Source: Skeletonema tropicum (taxonomy: Eukaryota > Bacillariophyta > Thalassiosirophyceae > Thalassiosirales > Thalassiosiraceae). Taken from it: a stretch of DNA of 64,000 bases. Both the position numbers and the translations under genes were made by a program. The stretch lies in assembly GCA_037178625.1 (NCBI GenBank), contig CM074129.1, positions 1,302,001-1,366,000 of the forward strand. Direction: 5' to 3'. Below the pieces are notes generated by a model. It saw only the letters and a list, made by a program, of their open reading frames with translations. It did not search any database and had not been told where the DNA came from. Positions 1-11,700 of this stretch are shown piece after piece; the first letter of the stretch is position 1; every line of letters begins with the position of its first letter.

Positions 1-956
1 TTCTCAGCAAGGTAGCAGTGAATAGTATGCCTAATATTTTGCCGTAATTCCATTGCCAACAGCCGATAGGAAGGGTATTGCTGTTTCACGGTGTGTCGTA
101 GAGAGGCAGGGAGCAGGTAGGGAGTGAACTAAAGTAATCTATCTATCTATCTATCTTTACCAATAAATGTTTATTAGTATGTTACGTCAAGATATGTACA
201 TTGAAAACTTTATGGGCCTTTTTACCTGAGCCCTCCCCAAAAATTTTTTTCACGACCTCGGAACGGGTCATCAACAAAAACCTGCAACTGGCTCGCGCAA
301 GAGAGAGTTGTTGTCGTTAGGCAGGCCTTTGGAAACAGGCGGGCGAGGGGGAAGTCCCCCGATATTGAGGGCTCTGATCGGTGGCAAGTCGTCTAAATGG
401 GGGTGAAAGGGTCCATATTAGCCAATATTTGGCTAACTTTAGACGAAAATCACGGGAGTTTAGCTAATATGGCATCCCCCCTCCTTGTGGGGGGGTTTAA
501 CGGGGGAATCCCCCCGATATCGGATAGGCTAGCCCTCCAAAGGCCTGTGTCTGTCGGCCCATCGATTCGTTCGCAGAGATATAGAGATACACACATCGTT
601 GCAATTTGCAGACATAAGACGAAGGAATGAACTACTCCTACAATACTCCAATCAAGCTATCAAGCTAGAGCATCTCTTTACACATCCGCAGACCCGCCCA
701 TTGAGACTATTCTCTCACAATTCGCCTCGTAAGTGAAGGCCCGTTCGTCAACTCTGTGTGTAAAAAAATAGGAGAAATAGTTCTTCGTCGGCCATGACAC
801 TTTTGTCCTGACATTACATTATCATCCATTCGCTCCAAATTCCAAACCCAACTAACATTGCTCTGTCATTCATAATTATCAATTGAAAAATCTTGAGATA
901 GGGAGATAGGGAACATTCTTTCATAGCAACTGCTGAAATAAAAACAAAAAATCATC
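1..956. other. Intergenic region with a MITE
   Basis: No gene is supported here. The stretch holds an ATCT microsatellite at about 140-156 and a foldback MITE (322-547, listed separately). An open frame at 397-630 lies mostly inside the MITE and is not a gene. The last 100 bases are the 5' leader of the gene that starts at 957. Confidence 0.6.
322..547 (+). mobile_element. Foldback MITE, copy 1 (226 bp)
   Basis: The element begins CAGGCCTTTGGA and ends with the exact reverse complement TCCAAAGGCCTG. Subterminal G-run/C-run blocks and an internal pair (CCATATTAGC / GCTAATATGG) are also inverted, so the strand can fold on itself. A second copy lies in inverted orientation at 19443-19672. There is no coding capacity, and no clean target-site duplication could be seen. 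It is probably a non-autonomous DNA transposon; the superfamily is not identified. Confidence 0.75.
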
Positions 957-2311
957 ATGAGGTTCGCAGTTGCTACACGAGCACTTCTTATTGTAACTGC
1001 AGTTGGTCGCGTTGGCGTTGCTGCCACTGACGCTCCAACAGGTTCTCCAACAGATGATCCCTCTTTGGAGCCTTCTTCGCAACCTTCTTCGGAGCCTTCT
1101 TCGGAACCATCTGAATCTCCCTCCTCGGAGCCATCTGAATCTCCCTCCTCGGAGCCATCTGAATCTCCCTCCTCGGAGCCATCTTCGGAACCATCTGAAT
1201 CTCCCTCCTCGGAGCCATCTGAATCTCCCTCCTCGGAGCCATCTTCGGAACCATCTGAGGAGCCCTCTTCGGAACCCTCTTCCGAGCCTTCTTCCACGCC
1301 ATCTTGTACTCCCTCCTCACCACCGACCCAATCACCCTCTACGAAATATGGTGTTAACATGTTCTATCCCATTTGGGAACTGAACTATAACGGGTGCAGG
1401 TAAGATCATTACTCTCTCTCCTTTGTGCTGTGTGTGTGTGTGTGTCCGCGATTGCGCACGCGTTGTTGGATGAATATTCGATGTTCTAACCTCAAATAAT
1501 CTTCCTTCTGTTGTCTCAAATAGGAATGACGGCATGGAACCTGACTACATGGCTGTGAACCCTGCAGACTGGCTAACCAGTTCGATTAAAGCCTGCTGTG
1601 AGAAATACTTTGCCGGGTACTTGTTTGAAGATTGCATGGGATTCTATCCTCCAGATCATGATGATTGTAATAAGGCGCTGTTTTACCCTGATTGGAGTGG
1701 TTCCAATGAGGGTTGCCTTGGTGATGGTAAGTCAGCATGCTCACTGGCCAATCTACTTAACAATTTGAACACTTTTGCATGCGCAGCATCGACTAATATT
1801 ACTTCCTCGTTCAATCCTTTCTATCTTTTTCTCAGGTAAAGAACCGTACTACATGACTGCCAATGCCGATTTTTTCTTGGTAGATTCATTAGAAAAATGC
1901 TGCAAGAAGTATTATAACTGGAATTATTATGCGTGTACTGGGACCAGACCAGTGTTGACGAACGGTGAATACTATCCCGATTGGACTGGAGGTAGCTCTT
2001 CTTATTGTCTCAATGACGATAAAATGCCTGAATACATGCTGAATAATCAAAAGTGGTATCTATCTACCACTCTTGAAAAATGCTGCGAGAAGCATTTCCA
2101 TTATGAGATGAACGAGTGTTTGGGTACTACAAATGCAGGGACTAACGAATGGTACGTCGACTACACCGATAAGACATGCTACCAGGACTGCGTTGGAGCA
2201 GCACCCTGTGGTGGTGTTGTGAACTTTTGGGTAGATACATTCGACACTAAAGAACAATGCTGCAAGGAAGAATTGAAATGGTATCCTCTTAAGAAGTGCC
2301 TATATGATTAG
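957..2311 (+). CDS. Secreted Cys-rich repeat protein with Ser/Pro/Glu stalk
   Basis: Three exons (957-1399, 1524-1726, 1836-2311) joined by GT-AG introns give a 373-residue protein. Residues 1 to about 23 form a signal peptide. A low-complexity stalk of Glu-Pro-Ser-Ser and Glu-Ser-Pro-Ser-Ser units follows (about 25-130). The C-terminal two thirds carry about four degenerate modules built on Tyr-Pro-Asp-Trp, a Cys-Leu-x-Asp turn, Tyr-Met-x-x-Asn, Trp-Leu/Tyr-Leu, and a Cys-Cys-x-Lys-x-Phe/Tyr pair ending in Cys. Modules of this kind are known to me only from secreted diatom and related stramenopile proteins; the function is unknown. An extracellular or cell-wall role is inferred from the signal peptide, the even cysteine pattern and the mucin-like stalk. 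Both introns splice in frame, which supports the model. The gene converges with the pantothenate synthetase gene. Confidence 0.82.
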
Positions 2312-2652
2312 GTTGCAATCAGGGGCGTAACGTATCGAGGGATCGAGTGATGTGATGGAAGATATCCTATATGAATCGGGGGTGGGATTCATTTATTTGA
2401 GAAAGAAATGAGTTACAATAACGAGCTTGGTAGGCTTGCAGAGGGAATATCTGAGATGAGAAGTGTCTCTCTCTACTTATTCTCTATGCTGTTGAGTGCG
2501 TAAATGTGTAGAAGTAACAGAAATTTTAGAGTGCCTAAATGAAAACAGAGAAAAGCCTACTTTTCAATTCAATTGCCGTGCCTGGATTGTAAGATTGACC
2601 TAAACTCTATTATGTTGCTAAGCCGACATCACTCAATACCATGACCAATGAA
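2312..2652. other. Short intergenic region between convergent genes
   Basis: This stretch of 341 bases lies between the 3' ends of the secreted repeat protein and pantothenate synthetase. I see nothing beyond 3' UTR-like A/T-rich sequence. Confidence 0.6.
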
Positions 2653-3997
2653 TCATCGCAGTACAATATTATCAATCAATCGTACAGATCCCAACTTACA
2701 TGCCAGCGACACAACACATCCACCATGTCCAACTTTCTCCATCGGTCTCATATTCTCTAAATCATCAATAGCCACATATTCAATCTTTGATATCATGGGT
2801 TCACTCTCAAGGACATTCGTCACAACCTCACGAAGATCATTGGCATCCACCTCTTCCTCCCCTCTTGCAAATCTAGAGTCGAATAATTCTCTCGCAGTTC
2901 GAAGAGACTGATACAAAATCGGAGCTCTTTTCCTCTCCTCATCAGTCAAGTAGGCATTCCGACTGGACATAGCCAACCCATCCTCTTCTCGTACTGTATC
3001 CATAATTTGTACATAGACATCCATATCTAAATCTTGAGCTATACGACGTATGACTATGCATTGAACTGCATCTTTTTGGCCAAAGTATGCATTTGTTGGT
3101 TGTACGATGTTGAATAATTTTGTGACTATTGTTGCTACGCCGCGAAAGTGGCCGGGACGGGAGATGCCTTCTTTGGTTTGATCCAATCCCTGATAATATT
3201 ATTGTGTAATAGATTGATAGATTTATACTTGCATTAGACAACAGTTTGAACAATGAAACATAGCATATCTATGACTCGGAGAACAACAGTCAATATTGCA
3301 TTTTATACATCATTCTCGCACTCACCATAGGTTCCACAAACGTAGCATGATTCTTCCCATACATCACATCCGGATCACTCGGAGCAAACACATGATCCAC
3401 CCCAATCTCACGTAGCTTTGCCACATCCTCTTCCAACTGCCTCGGATATTTGTCCAAATCTTCCCCCTCACCAAACTGTGTCGGATTGACAAATATGGAG
3501 GCTATAACGATATCGTTTTTGAGGCGTGCCTCTCGTGCTAGTGAGAGGTGTCCTTCGTGGAGTGCTCCCATTGTGGGTACGAAGCCTATCGTGGTGGATG
3601 GGTGGATGGATTTACGGATGGAGCGGATTGATTTGATAGTTGGATGAATCATTGGTTTGGATGATGATTCGTTATTGTTGGTTTCGTTGTTTGACATGGT
3701 TGACATGGAAGCAGAGTTGATTCTATGGTGCAGTGGTGATGATGTGAGTTGCGGAGATTGGAGATTATTAGCGTGTAGGCTGCAGGAGCCCTTCTGCTGC
3801 GAGATTAAGCTGTACGAGCAGGAAGGCAAGTTTGTCCGATGTATCGCTGTGAAGAGCCGCTTGGTAGGAGCTGAATTCCTAACTGAAGGCGCTAGTACTC
3901 TTGCGGCAATCATTGTCAGCTCCATGTGGAAGAAATTTATGTGTTGTTGCAAAAGCAAGATGGCGGGGCGGGAGCGGAGAAAGATCTTTTCGAACAT
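2653..3997 (-). CDS. panC: Pantothenate synthetase (pantoate--beta-alanine ligase)
   Basis: Condenses pantoate with beta-alanine using ATP, the last step of pantothenate (vitamin B5) synthesis. Two exons on the minus strand (3997-3326 and 3189-2653) join at a GT-AG intron in phase 0 and give 402 residues from the first ATG. The PanC core starts near residue 115. It contains the [10 protein letters not shown] ATP-binding motif, Phe-Val-Asn-Pro-Thr-Gln-Phe for pantoate binding, Gly-His-Phe-Arg-Gly-Val, Phe-Gly-Gln-Lys-Asp, and the KMSKS-like Met-Ser-Ser-Arg-Asn. The core is of normal bacterial length. The roughly 110-residue N-terminal extension is basic and Ser/Thr-rich and holds several ATGs; it is probably an organelle presequence, and the true start may be one of the internal methionines. 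Cellular location is inferred, not shown. Confidence 0.93.
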
Positions 3998-4283
3998 ACA
4001 TACAACATAGCTAGATAGCCGCTTTGTGTTACTTCCGCCTACCTCTCTACGATAGAGAGTGGTGATTATCTACAAAACAATAAAGTTACCATAAGACTGC
4101 CTTTGTCATTAACGGTATAAATTATATCATCGCATTATTCATTACTGTAGCAGATGTGCGTAAAGCAGTCGGCCCAAACAAAGAACCGATCCTCTACCCA
4201 ACAACGATGAAAGATTGTGCAACCATCTTCTATTCAGATATCAGAGCTGCTTCCTCCTTCAACAATCTATCCAAATCGTCTCC

Positions 4284-4643
4284 TTAAGCAGAAGAGAACT
4301 TGGTAACAGCCTTGGTTCCCTCCGACACAGCGTGCTTCGCCAATTCTCCCGGCAGCATCAACCTCACAGCAGTCTGGATCTCACGGCTACTCAAAGTCGC
4401 CTTCTTATTGTACGTAGCCAGCTTTCCCGCCTCGCTCGCAATCCTCTCAAAGATATCATTGATGAACGAGTTCATGATGGACATGCCCTTCTTGGAGATG
4501 CCGGTGTCGGGGTGGACTTGCTTGAGCACCTTGTAGATGTAGGTGGAGTACGATTCGACACGCGTTTTGGAGCGCTTCTTGCCGTCGGTGGAGGCTTTCT
4601 TGGCTGCCTTGGAGGGAGCCTTCTTGGAGGGTGTTTTGGCCAT
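4284..4643 (-). CDS. H2B: Histone H2B
   Basis: Core nucleosome histone that pairs with H2A. The 119-residue intronless frame has the Lys/Ala/Ser-rich N-terminal tail followed by the histone fold: the Ser-Tyr-x-x-[11 protein letters not shown] stretch, Ile-Met-Asn-Ser-Phe, and the C-terminal [17 protein letters not shown] helix that includes the conserved ubiquitinated lysine region. Length is slightly below the usual 120-130. It is transcribed divergently from histone H2A at 5159, with 515 bases between the start codons, so the two probably share a replication-dependent promoter. Confidence 0.97.
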   Translation of the reverse strand: MAKTPSKKAPSKAAKKASTDGKKRSKTRVESYSTYIYKVLKQVHPDTGISKKGMSIMNSFINDIFERIASEAGKLATYNKKATLSSREIQTAVRLMLPGELAKHAVSEGTKAVTKFSSA

Positions 4644-5158
4644 GGTGGAAATAAGAAGAGGTGGGGTACTCAGTGCAGATAGCGGACGGAGCTGTTGACG
4701 ATGTCGACTTGGTTGTTTTATGAGAGCACCGGCGGAAGATTTGGTGGCAAAAACTGGTCTGGTTTCTGTGTTTCCCCGTGTTCACTACTTTGCGACGAAA
4801 GGTTGGATTTTGGCCCTCAAAGTAAAGAAGTCATCCGCTTTATCGTCGTACAAATCTGATACAAATAATAGCTGCAGAGGGGCTTGATTTTGGGCGCGAA
4901 TTCCTACAGTAGCTTTGTGGTATGCGCTACGTGAGTGCTACCTTCTGTGTCAAAAGCATTTCTCTCCAAAAAAGCGGCGCGGGCTCTGTAGAATACTGTA
5001 CGCTGGAATTACATAATAGGCAAGTCCGCAGCCATTCGAGATTTTTCTTCACCATGACAGCCACCAACACACATCTAATCTCTCATAAATTCAATCTGAG
5101 ATCAACTCGATCACATCACGTCAACCACTCGTTACTACCAACCAACTACTAATCAACC
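4644..5158. promoter_or_regulatory. Shared divergent H2B/H2A promoter region
   Basis: This 515-base spacer separates two head-to-head core histone genes. Around 4890-4902 the minus strand reads TTCGCGCCCAAAA, which resembles the E2F site TTTSGCGC. A second GC-rich patch (GCGGCGCGG) lies near 4975. S-phase control through these sites is an inference from divergent histone gene pairs in other eukaryotes; no start sites can be defined from sequence alone. Confidence 0.4.
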
Positions 5159-5527
5159 ATGTCTGGAAAAGGAAAAGGAGGCCGCGGCGAAAAGAAGTCC
5201 ACCAGCTCATCTGCCAAGGCTGGCTTGCAATTCCCCGTCGGTCGTATCGGCCGTTACCTCCGTCAGGGCAAATACGCAACTCGCATGGGAGCCGGAGCGC
5301 CTGTCTACCTTGCCGCTGTACTTGAATACCTTTGTGCCGAGATTCTAGAGCTTGCTGGAAACGCAGCCCGTGATAACAAGAAGGCTCGTATTGTGCCCCG
5401 TCACATCACTCTTGCTGTGAAGAATGATGAAGAATTGAACAAGTTGCTTGGAGGAGTTACCATCGCTTCTGGAGGAGTTCTTCCGAATATTCATGCTGTG
5501 CTTCTTCCCAAGAAGTCTGGCAAATAA
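5159..5527 (+). CDS. H2A: Histone H2A
   Basis: Core nucleosome histone, 122 residues, intronless. It shows the basic Ser-Gly-Lys-Gly-Lys-Gly-Gly tail, the Ala-Gly-Leu-Gln-Phe-Pro-Val-Gly-Arg signature, Arg-x-[14 protein letters not shown], the acidic-patch region, and the docking domain ([10 protein letters not shown]-x-Gly-Gly-Val-Leu-Pro-Asn-Ile). There is no C-terminal Ser-Gln phosphorylation motif, so it looks like a canonical H2A rather than H2A.X, and the docking domain is not that of H2A.Z. It is divergent from H2B at 4284-4643. Confidence 0.97.
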   Translation: MSGKGKGGRGEKKSTSSSAKAGLQFPVGRIGRYLRQGKYATRMGAGAPVYLAAVLEYLCAEILELAGNAARDNKKARIVPRHITLAVKNDEELNKLLGGVTIASGGVLPNIHAVLLPKKSGK

Positions 5528-6398
5528 AGAGGAGTAGCATAGGTTCCATCGGGGTCTGTTCTATTGTCTGCGCCGATTGCTATCATTCAGTAAGAAGAGA
5601 ATGACGAATCTTTATTCGATGGGCGTATGGATGCTAAGCAATCATCTCTTTTAATATTGTACAAATAGAGTAACAAAGGTATAACATTACATGATTTATA
5701 ATATCAACACTATGATGATCTTCATATCTATGTACGTACATGTCATTTCGTGAATGTTATGTAATAATTTGAGAGTGCTATTTTTTGTGGTACACTGCTT
5801 TCTTTGGATGCAAGCCACAATTCAACCTCACAAAAACTTGATAATCTATCTCCATATCTACTTAAGTACACTCTTCATAAATCTTTATTATCTTTTTCTG
5901 AAGTATAAGTAGGATCATCATTTGGGTGCTGTCATGGCGCGGTCTGCCCCACTATGTGATTCTTTTATGTGCCCTGTGCCCCACAATACTCGATCTTGTC
6001 GCCTGGAGCAAGCTAGCAAGACTAAATAAAAATAATGTAAATGCACCGTGCATCTGGGCGCTTATTTACCCTTGATCTGTGCTCATTCTTCAAAAATCTT
6101 GCCCTTGACAACAAGACAAAGGAAGGCAACCAAGGCAACAACTTCGTCTTACTTCTATCATATTCTAGAGAGAGAGACCCTCCCGATCCGATCTTTCCCC
6201 ACCCATCCAACGTTACTACTTCGACGAGGCTTCCTCTTCACCGACCACGTCATCTCGAAAGTTCTCATTTTTGCTGTGAACTGTTCACACGTTCAATATC
6301 TTCACCTGTGAAAAATTCTCACATATTGTGAGACTTTACATTTGCAAGAATAAGGTGGTAGCAAGCTGTTATTATCGTCAAAAATTGTTGCCGTCAAT
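5528..6398. other. Intergenic region
   Basis: About 870 bases of A/T-rich sequence with no supported gene. The small frames at 6022-6331 overlap on both strands and have no family features. The last part should contain the promoter of the helicase gene at 6399. Confidence 0.55.
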
Positions 6399-8463
6399 AT
6401 GAATGTGGCAGCTTCGTTTATTTGCGTCTCGTGCTTGGATGAAGACGAGGAAGTCGTGTTTCGTTGTAAGGGAGATGGCGGTGTCTGCACCTATCAGCTG
6501 TGCGCTACTTGTGTCAAGATAGCTTTTGAAGATAAGAGTGGCTCTAGCAGTTCATTTTGTGCCATATGCAAGTCTCCTACGGCTATCGACATGGTCGCAT
6601 CAGTATGCGGCCAAGGAGCTCTACTAGCAGTCGAGAAGAAGATCAGAGGCGAGGTCGAGTTCAAGCTGAAAGAGGAAAACATCAGAAAAGATGCATCAAG
6701 GTATGTGCGCTTTAATTTCAATGTCTTTTCATAATTTCTCTCCTTGCTTACATCTACTCTTTGATGTTGTGTGAATTTTAGGTCCAAGGCTCAAGATTTG
6801 AATGAGCAAGCAAGAGTATTATTCAATGACCTTGCTGATAAAATCAATCTCAAGTGCCCAAGATGCAAAGCTGCATTTTATGACTACGACGGATGTAATG
6901 CACTCAGATGTGGTGTGCCCGAATGTGGAGCTGGTTTCTGCGCTATCTGCCTCAAGGACTGTGGCCAAGATGCTCATGCCCATATCTACGCTTGTCATGA
7001 AGGTGAGTCATCCGTGAAATAATATCATCAGTCGTCGTCATGCTAGACTGACTCATGTCCAAACTTTTGTCCGCTATTTCTATTTGAACAGGTCAAATCT
7101 TTGACAAGCGCTCATTTGAAGGGGCCAAATCTACTCGAGCTCAGGCGCATGTCGCCGCGTTGATGGATAAGATTTCTCACGAATCCTTCGAGCTAAAGCA
7201 GCTGGTGGAAAATCACATCGAGAAAGCAAACCTCACTACGCAATCTTCGACAAACGGTTACGCAACCAAGGCCGCATTTTTGAACAAGGCGAAGGCTGAC
7301 CTTGCCCGTTCAACAAGGTATGATCGCCTCTCTTTGTTGAGTAACCCCGAAAAATATGACGGCCGTAGCCATCTAAGCAAGAAGGATATATCCCCAAGAT
7401 GTGCAGTGCCCCCTGACTATCGACTTTCTCTCTATAGGAAAGAGGGAGATCTCTACACGGTTTCCCTAGAACACAGGATCGACGAAGAGACCCGATGGAT
7501 TCCAGTAAGCGATTTGGAGAAGCATTTCCGAGAGAATCCAAAAATAGAGTCACTCTTGAACATCACTCAGGCTTTACGTTGTGCTGTGGTTGCAATTGAA
7601 GGGAAACCTCTGCTCTACCAAACATCCCGTGGAGATATGAGCACTATTCCTAAGGGCCATAACTTCAGTGACGACGAAATCTGCATCCAGTTTCGGACCG
7701 TTAAACGAGACGGCAGCGTTACGAGTGATGCATTATTGCCCCATCGGCTGCATGACAAGCTGGTGATTGTCGGCTTGAATCAAAACAATCGAATGATTCT
7801 TCTTGAGAAGCATGTAGCGGAGACGTCTGATGCTGAGCTCATGTTTGAATCTCTGCAGCATTTGGTCGGCGCTGGAAGTCCAATCCCAGTTGTAACAGAA
7901 ATGAATACGGAAGTTCCCGATACACAAGTTGAATTGAATGAGGAGCAACAGAAGGTTGCACATCCGCTACGATTGAAGACTGCAATGGAGGTAGCAGGGC
8001 CTCCAGGTTCCGGAAAGACCAAGACGATCGTTGAACTCGTGCGAGCACTCCTTCACTGCACTAGTCATGATATTTTACTCCTCTCTGAAAGGAATGGGGC
8101 AATCAATGCTGTGGCAGAAAAGTTCCAGAAAGATTCATTAGACTTGACTGGTACCTCGCCAACGATCAAGGATTTACATGTATGGTCATCTGTCATGGCA
8201 TATGGAGTTGGAGATTCAATGGGGGAGTCGACAAAACTTTTTACTATGGATACCAAGATCCAATCCCATCCGGAGCTCGTAGATCTTCATGAGAAGCGTG
8301 AACTCCTCATGAAGGCTTCCCGGTCTCTATCGAATGCCCTTCGTCTTGAGGTTGCTAAAGTTGTCCGATCGTTTGGCGCTTGCTTCAATGAAGATGAAGA
8401 TTATGCCTTCATTTGGAGTGAAGCTATCAAGAAAAATATAGATGACTTTACTTCGCCTCTCAA

Positions 8464-8699
8464 TGTCACAGTCACCTGGACACGAATCTTATTTCATACT
8501 CTATGTTTCTCGTTTCTTGTTTTATCGGATTTAAAAGTTGGCGCCCTTTCTCAAAGGGCTTATCAACAAGGGCTGCTCTGTTGCAGCTTGAACGTACATC
8601 TACTTTCAGTCAAACTAATCATAATAATATCTTTGTTATCTACATCAATTGATATATCAATCTTATCCAATCCAACTGTATACTTAGTTGGAAGGGACA
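8464..8699 (+). repeat. Left LTR (236 bp)
   Basis: Direct copy of 14141-14376, with TG...CA ends. It contains the hairpin GCGCCCTTTCTCAAAGGGC and an AT-rich second half. The host helicase frame runs through the whole LTR without a stop. Confidence 0.95.
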
Positions 8700-8738
8700 T
8701 TGTAAATTTACACCCATATAACTGTCTTAACCATTACC

Positions 8739-11700
8739 ATGTCAACTTCGAGAAACGCTTGGCTTCTAGCCATCAAAATCCAACAGAATCAAATCACCGC
8801 CTCTTCTCATGAGCAACTCATCAACAAACACAACTACGCAGAACAAGAACTTGAGGGTCGACGTGCTGATGGCAGCACGAAGAAGTCGAAGTTCATCAAA
8901 ATCGGCTCAAAATCGGCTCTAGGCGATCAAGCGGAACTATTCATCTTACAAAACGAGACCTACGTTAAGTTCTGTACCCAAGTCCAATGGGCGCCCGAGA
9001 CCGTATTCGAAACCTACGAAAGTGATATTCTCGTGGGAACCCTCAAGACCATCTGGGACACTACTCGAGCAAATGGACACTTCTGGTATGATCCAAACCA
9101 CCCAGACGCCGAGACTATGGATGGCTTCATCCGTCTTCTCGGGTCTGTGTTTATTCAGTGGAGTAAGCATGACTCTCCTGGTGACTCTTTGGCTATGAGA
9201 ATTATGAGTCTCGAATGGAAGAACCATCACTACCGCGGTACTTTCTATGATCCTCAGGATTTCAAGCGCCGCCTCTCTGCTCTTTGGTTGCTCTGCGACA
9301 TGCTCCCTCATACCGGTCCGGCAACTACTGATAATGCTAAGCTCAAAGCGGTTTGGAACGGCCTCACTGACGATGCCCAGCTCTACATCAAAGACGAACA
9401 AAGAGAGGATCCGTTTGATGCCGCTAATGGAGGAGCAAACGAGATGGACTGGACGGATGTCTTTGACCTCCTCCAGCCCTATTGGAATCGAGAATTCAAG
9501 AAAATCTCAGATAACTATCAAGAGAAGAAAAGAAAGAGAGAGGATGATGATGAGAACGATGATGATGCGAATGATGATGGAAGGAAGAATAGACGCCGAA
9601 AGAATAAATATCGCAACGGTGACAAGCGCAATGGTAATCAGCGCAATGGAGGAAGTAAAGGTGACGACAAAGGTGATGACCGTGGAACAGGGAAAAATCC
9701 CTTCTACAGTCAGTGCAAGTTTCACGACAACCACAAACACCAGTACAAGGATTGCATCTTTTGTCCTACTGGGCCTAAGTTTGATGCAGACAAGGCTAAG
9801 AAGTTCTACGATAGTGGAAGGGCCCCAGATTGGTACAAGAAAACCTACGAGAAGAAGGTCCTTAATAACAATGGTCCACCTCAACAGCAGCAATACTTCG
9901 TTCAACCTCAATTTCAACAACAACAAGGCGTCTACATGGCAATGCCAACAGCTGCTTCTGCCTCCCAATCGCAACAACAACTTCAACTTCCGCCTCCACC
10001 AAGTCAGATAGCTCCTACCTTCACTACAAGCACGGCAAATCCTGCCCCTGCTCAAGGAGGCCAACGCCTCTATACTATGCAAACGGATGCGAATGGAAAC
10101 AATTATTTTGTTCAGGCTCAGCTGTGGAACGCCGACCCTTTGGGAACTTATTCAATATCAACTACTACTTCTGAATCTATTACTGGCTATGCAAATGGTC
10201 CTAAGGCGTTGCAGTTCCAAGAGAACATGAACGCGGCGAGTGCGAACTCCGCAGTAAAACCAGACTGCGTAAGAGTACACAGGACAGCCATTACGGCAGA
10301 GTCCATCGTCAGGGATAATCTTTACCCAACGAACAGTGGCCGTCATTGCGACAAATGTCATTACGACTATTCTATGGCCCCGGGATACGAATTCTCGCAG
10401 ACGTGCCTTGCCGTCACCAACAACAGTGCCAATGAGAATGCTAATTGCGATCTCGCACAAATATTTACCCAAATTTTCGATGATAATGCAACCGATCGCC
10501 TAATTGATGGCGTGACAGCGACGAATGATTTCGTCAACTTAGAACTGGCGATGATTGACTCCCCTGAATACAATGCCTTCTGGCAAAACCCTGTCAATCC
10601 GGAACCGCGGCCTTGGGATTATTCAATTTTTCCAAGCACTGGCATTGAAGTCAGCCAAGTTGAACTGGCTCCATTGGGAAATGAACTCGATCTTCCTTCA
10701 GTACCAAATACCTGCAATGAAATTCAAGTCGATCCACAGTTCAGTGTCGAGTTTGACTACAGCACCGTGAAGGTCGTATATAAAACTGACCATCGTGGTG
10801 TCTCAGTTCCGATGGCCACTGCTTATTGCTTGGTCAAATCCGTCAATGGTGTTAGAAGCAATCGCTTTGTGAAATGCCTATTCGATACAGGTGCGTCCAC
10901 TTCGATGGCTCATCGAAGTGTACTGCCTCTGCAAGCACCTATCAAGCCTGCGCCAATATCTACCTTGTGCAACACCATCGCTGGTAACTACCAACCTGTC
11001 GGTCTACTAACTCTTGAAGAGATGCGTTTTCCTGAATTCGATGCAAATTTGTCGGTGACCTCCCATGATTTCTTGGTCTTTGATTCTAAATGCAGTTTCG
11101 ATCTGATCCTTGGTAATGATTTCCTCCACAAGATTGGTCTCAAGATTCATCTCGACTCCTTGGAACTCGAATGGCTGGGAAAGAAAGTACCTATGAATTC
11201 CAACTTCACCAAGGATCGAATCACAGCAGCTGTGAACAGCTGCTTGCTTGAGGAGGAAGAGAGAGATCTTAACAACTATCTCGACACCTTTGCCACTGCG
11301 ATTGCTGATGCTACCTACCAAGAAATGAATGTCCAACAAGCCATCAAAGACAATTGTGGTCACTTGACGACGTCCCAGCAGAATGATCTTCGTGCCCTGC
11401 TCTTCAAGCATTACAAGCTTTTCGATGGCACGCTGCGTACCTACAAAGGAGGGAAGATGGATATCGAATTGGAGGAAGGTGCTAGACCAGTCCATCGACG
11501 GCCTTATCCGACGCCTAGAATACATTTGGAAACCTTCAAGAAGGAACTGTTTCGGATGGTGGAGATCAATGTTTTGGAGAAAGTTACTGGCCCAACAGCT
11601 TGGGCACTCCCTACCTTCCCTGTTGCCAAGAAAGATGGAACAATTCGGGTCGTCTCGGATCTTCGTGAACTCAATAAAGTGATCAAGCCTCGCGACTATA

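Noticed and set aside
866..1360. Long minus-strand and alternative-frame open frames over the Ser/Pro repeats
   Set aside because: They are shadows of the repetitive codons of the gene at 957; the plus-strand frame has the signal peptide and splices correctly.
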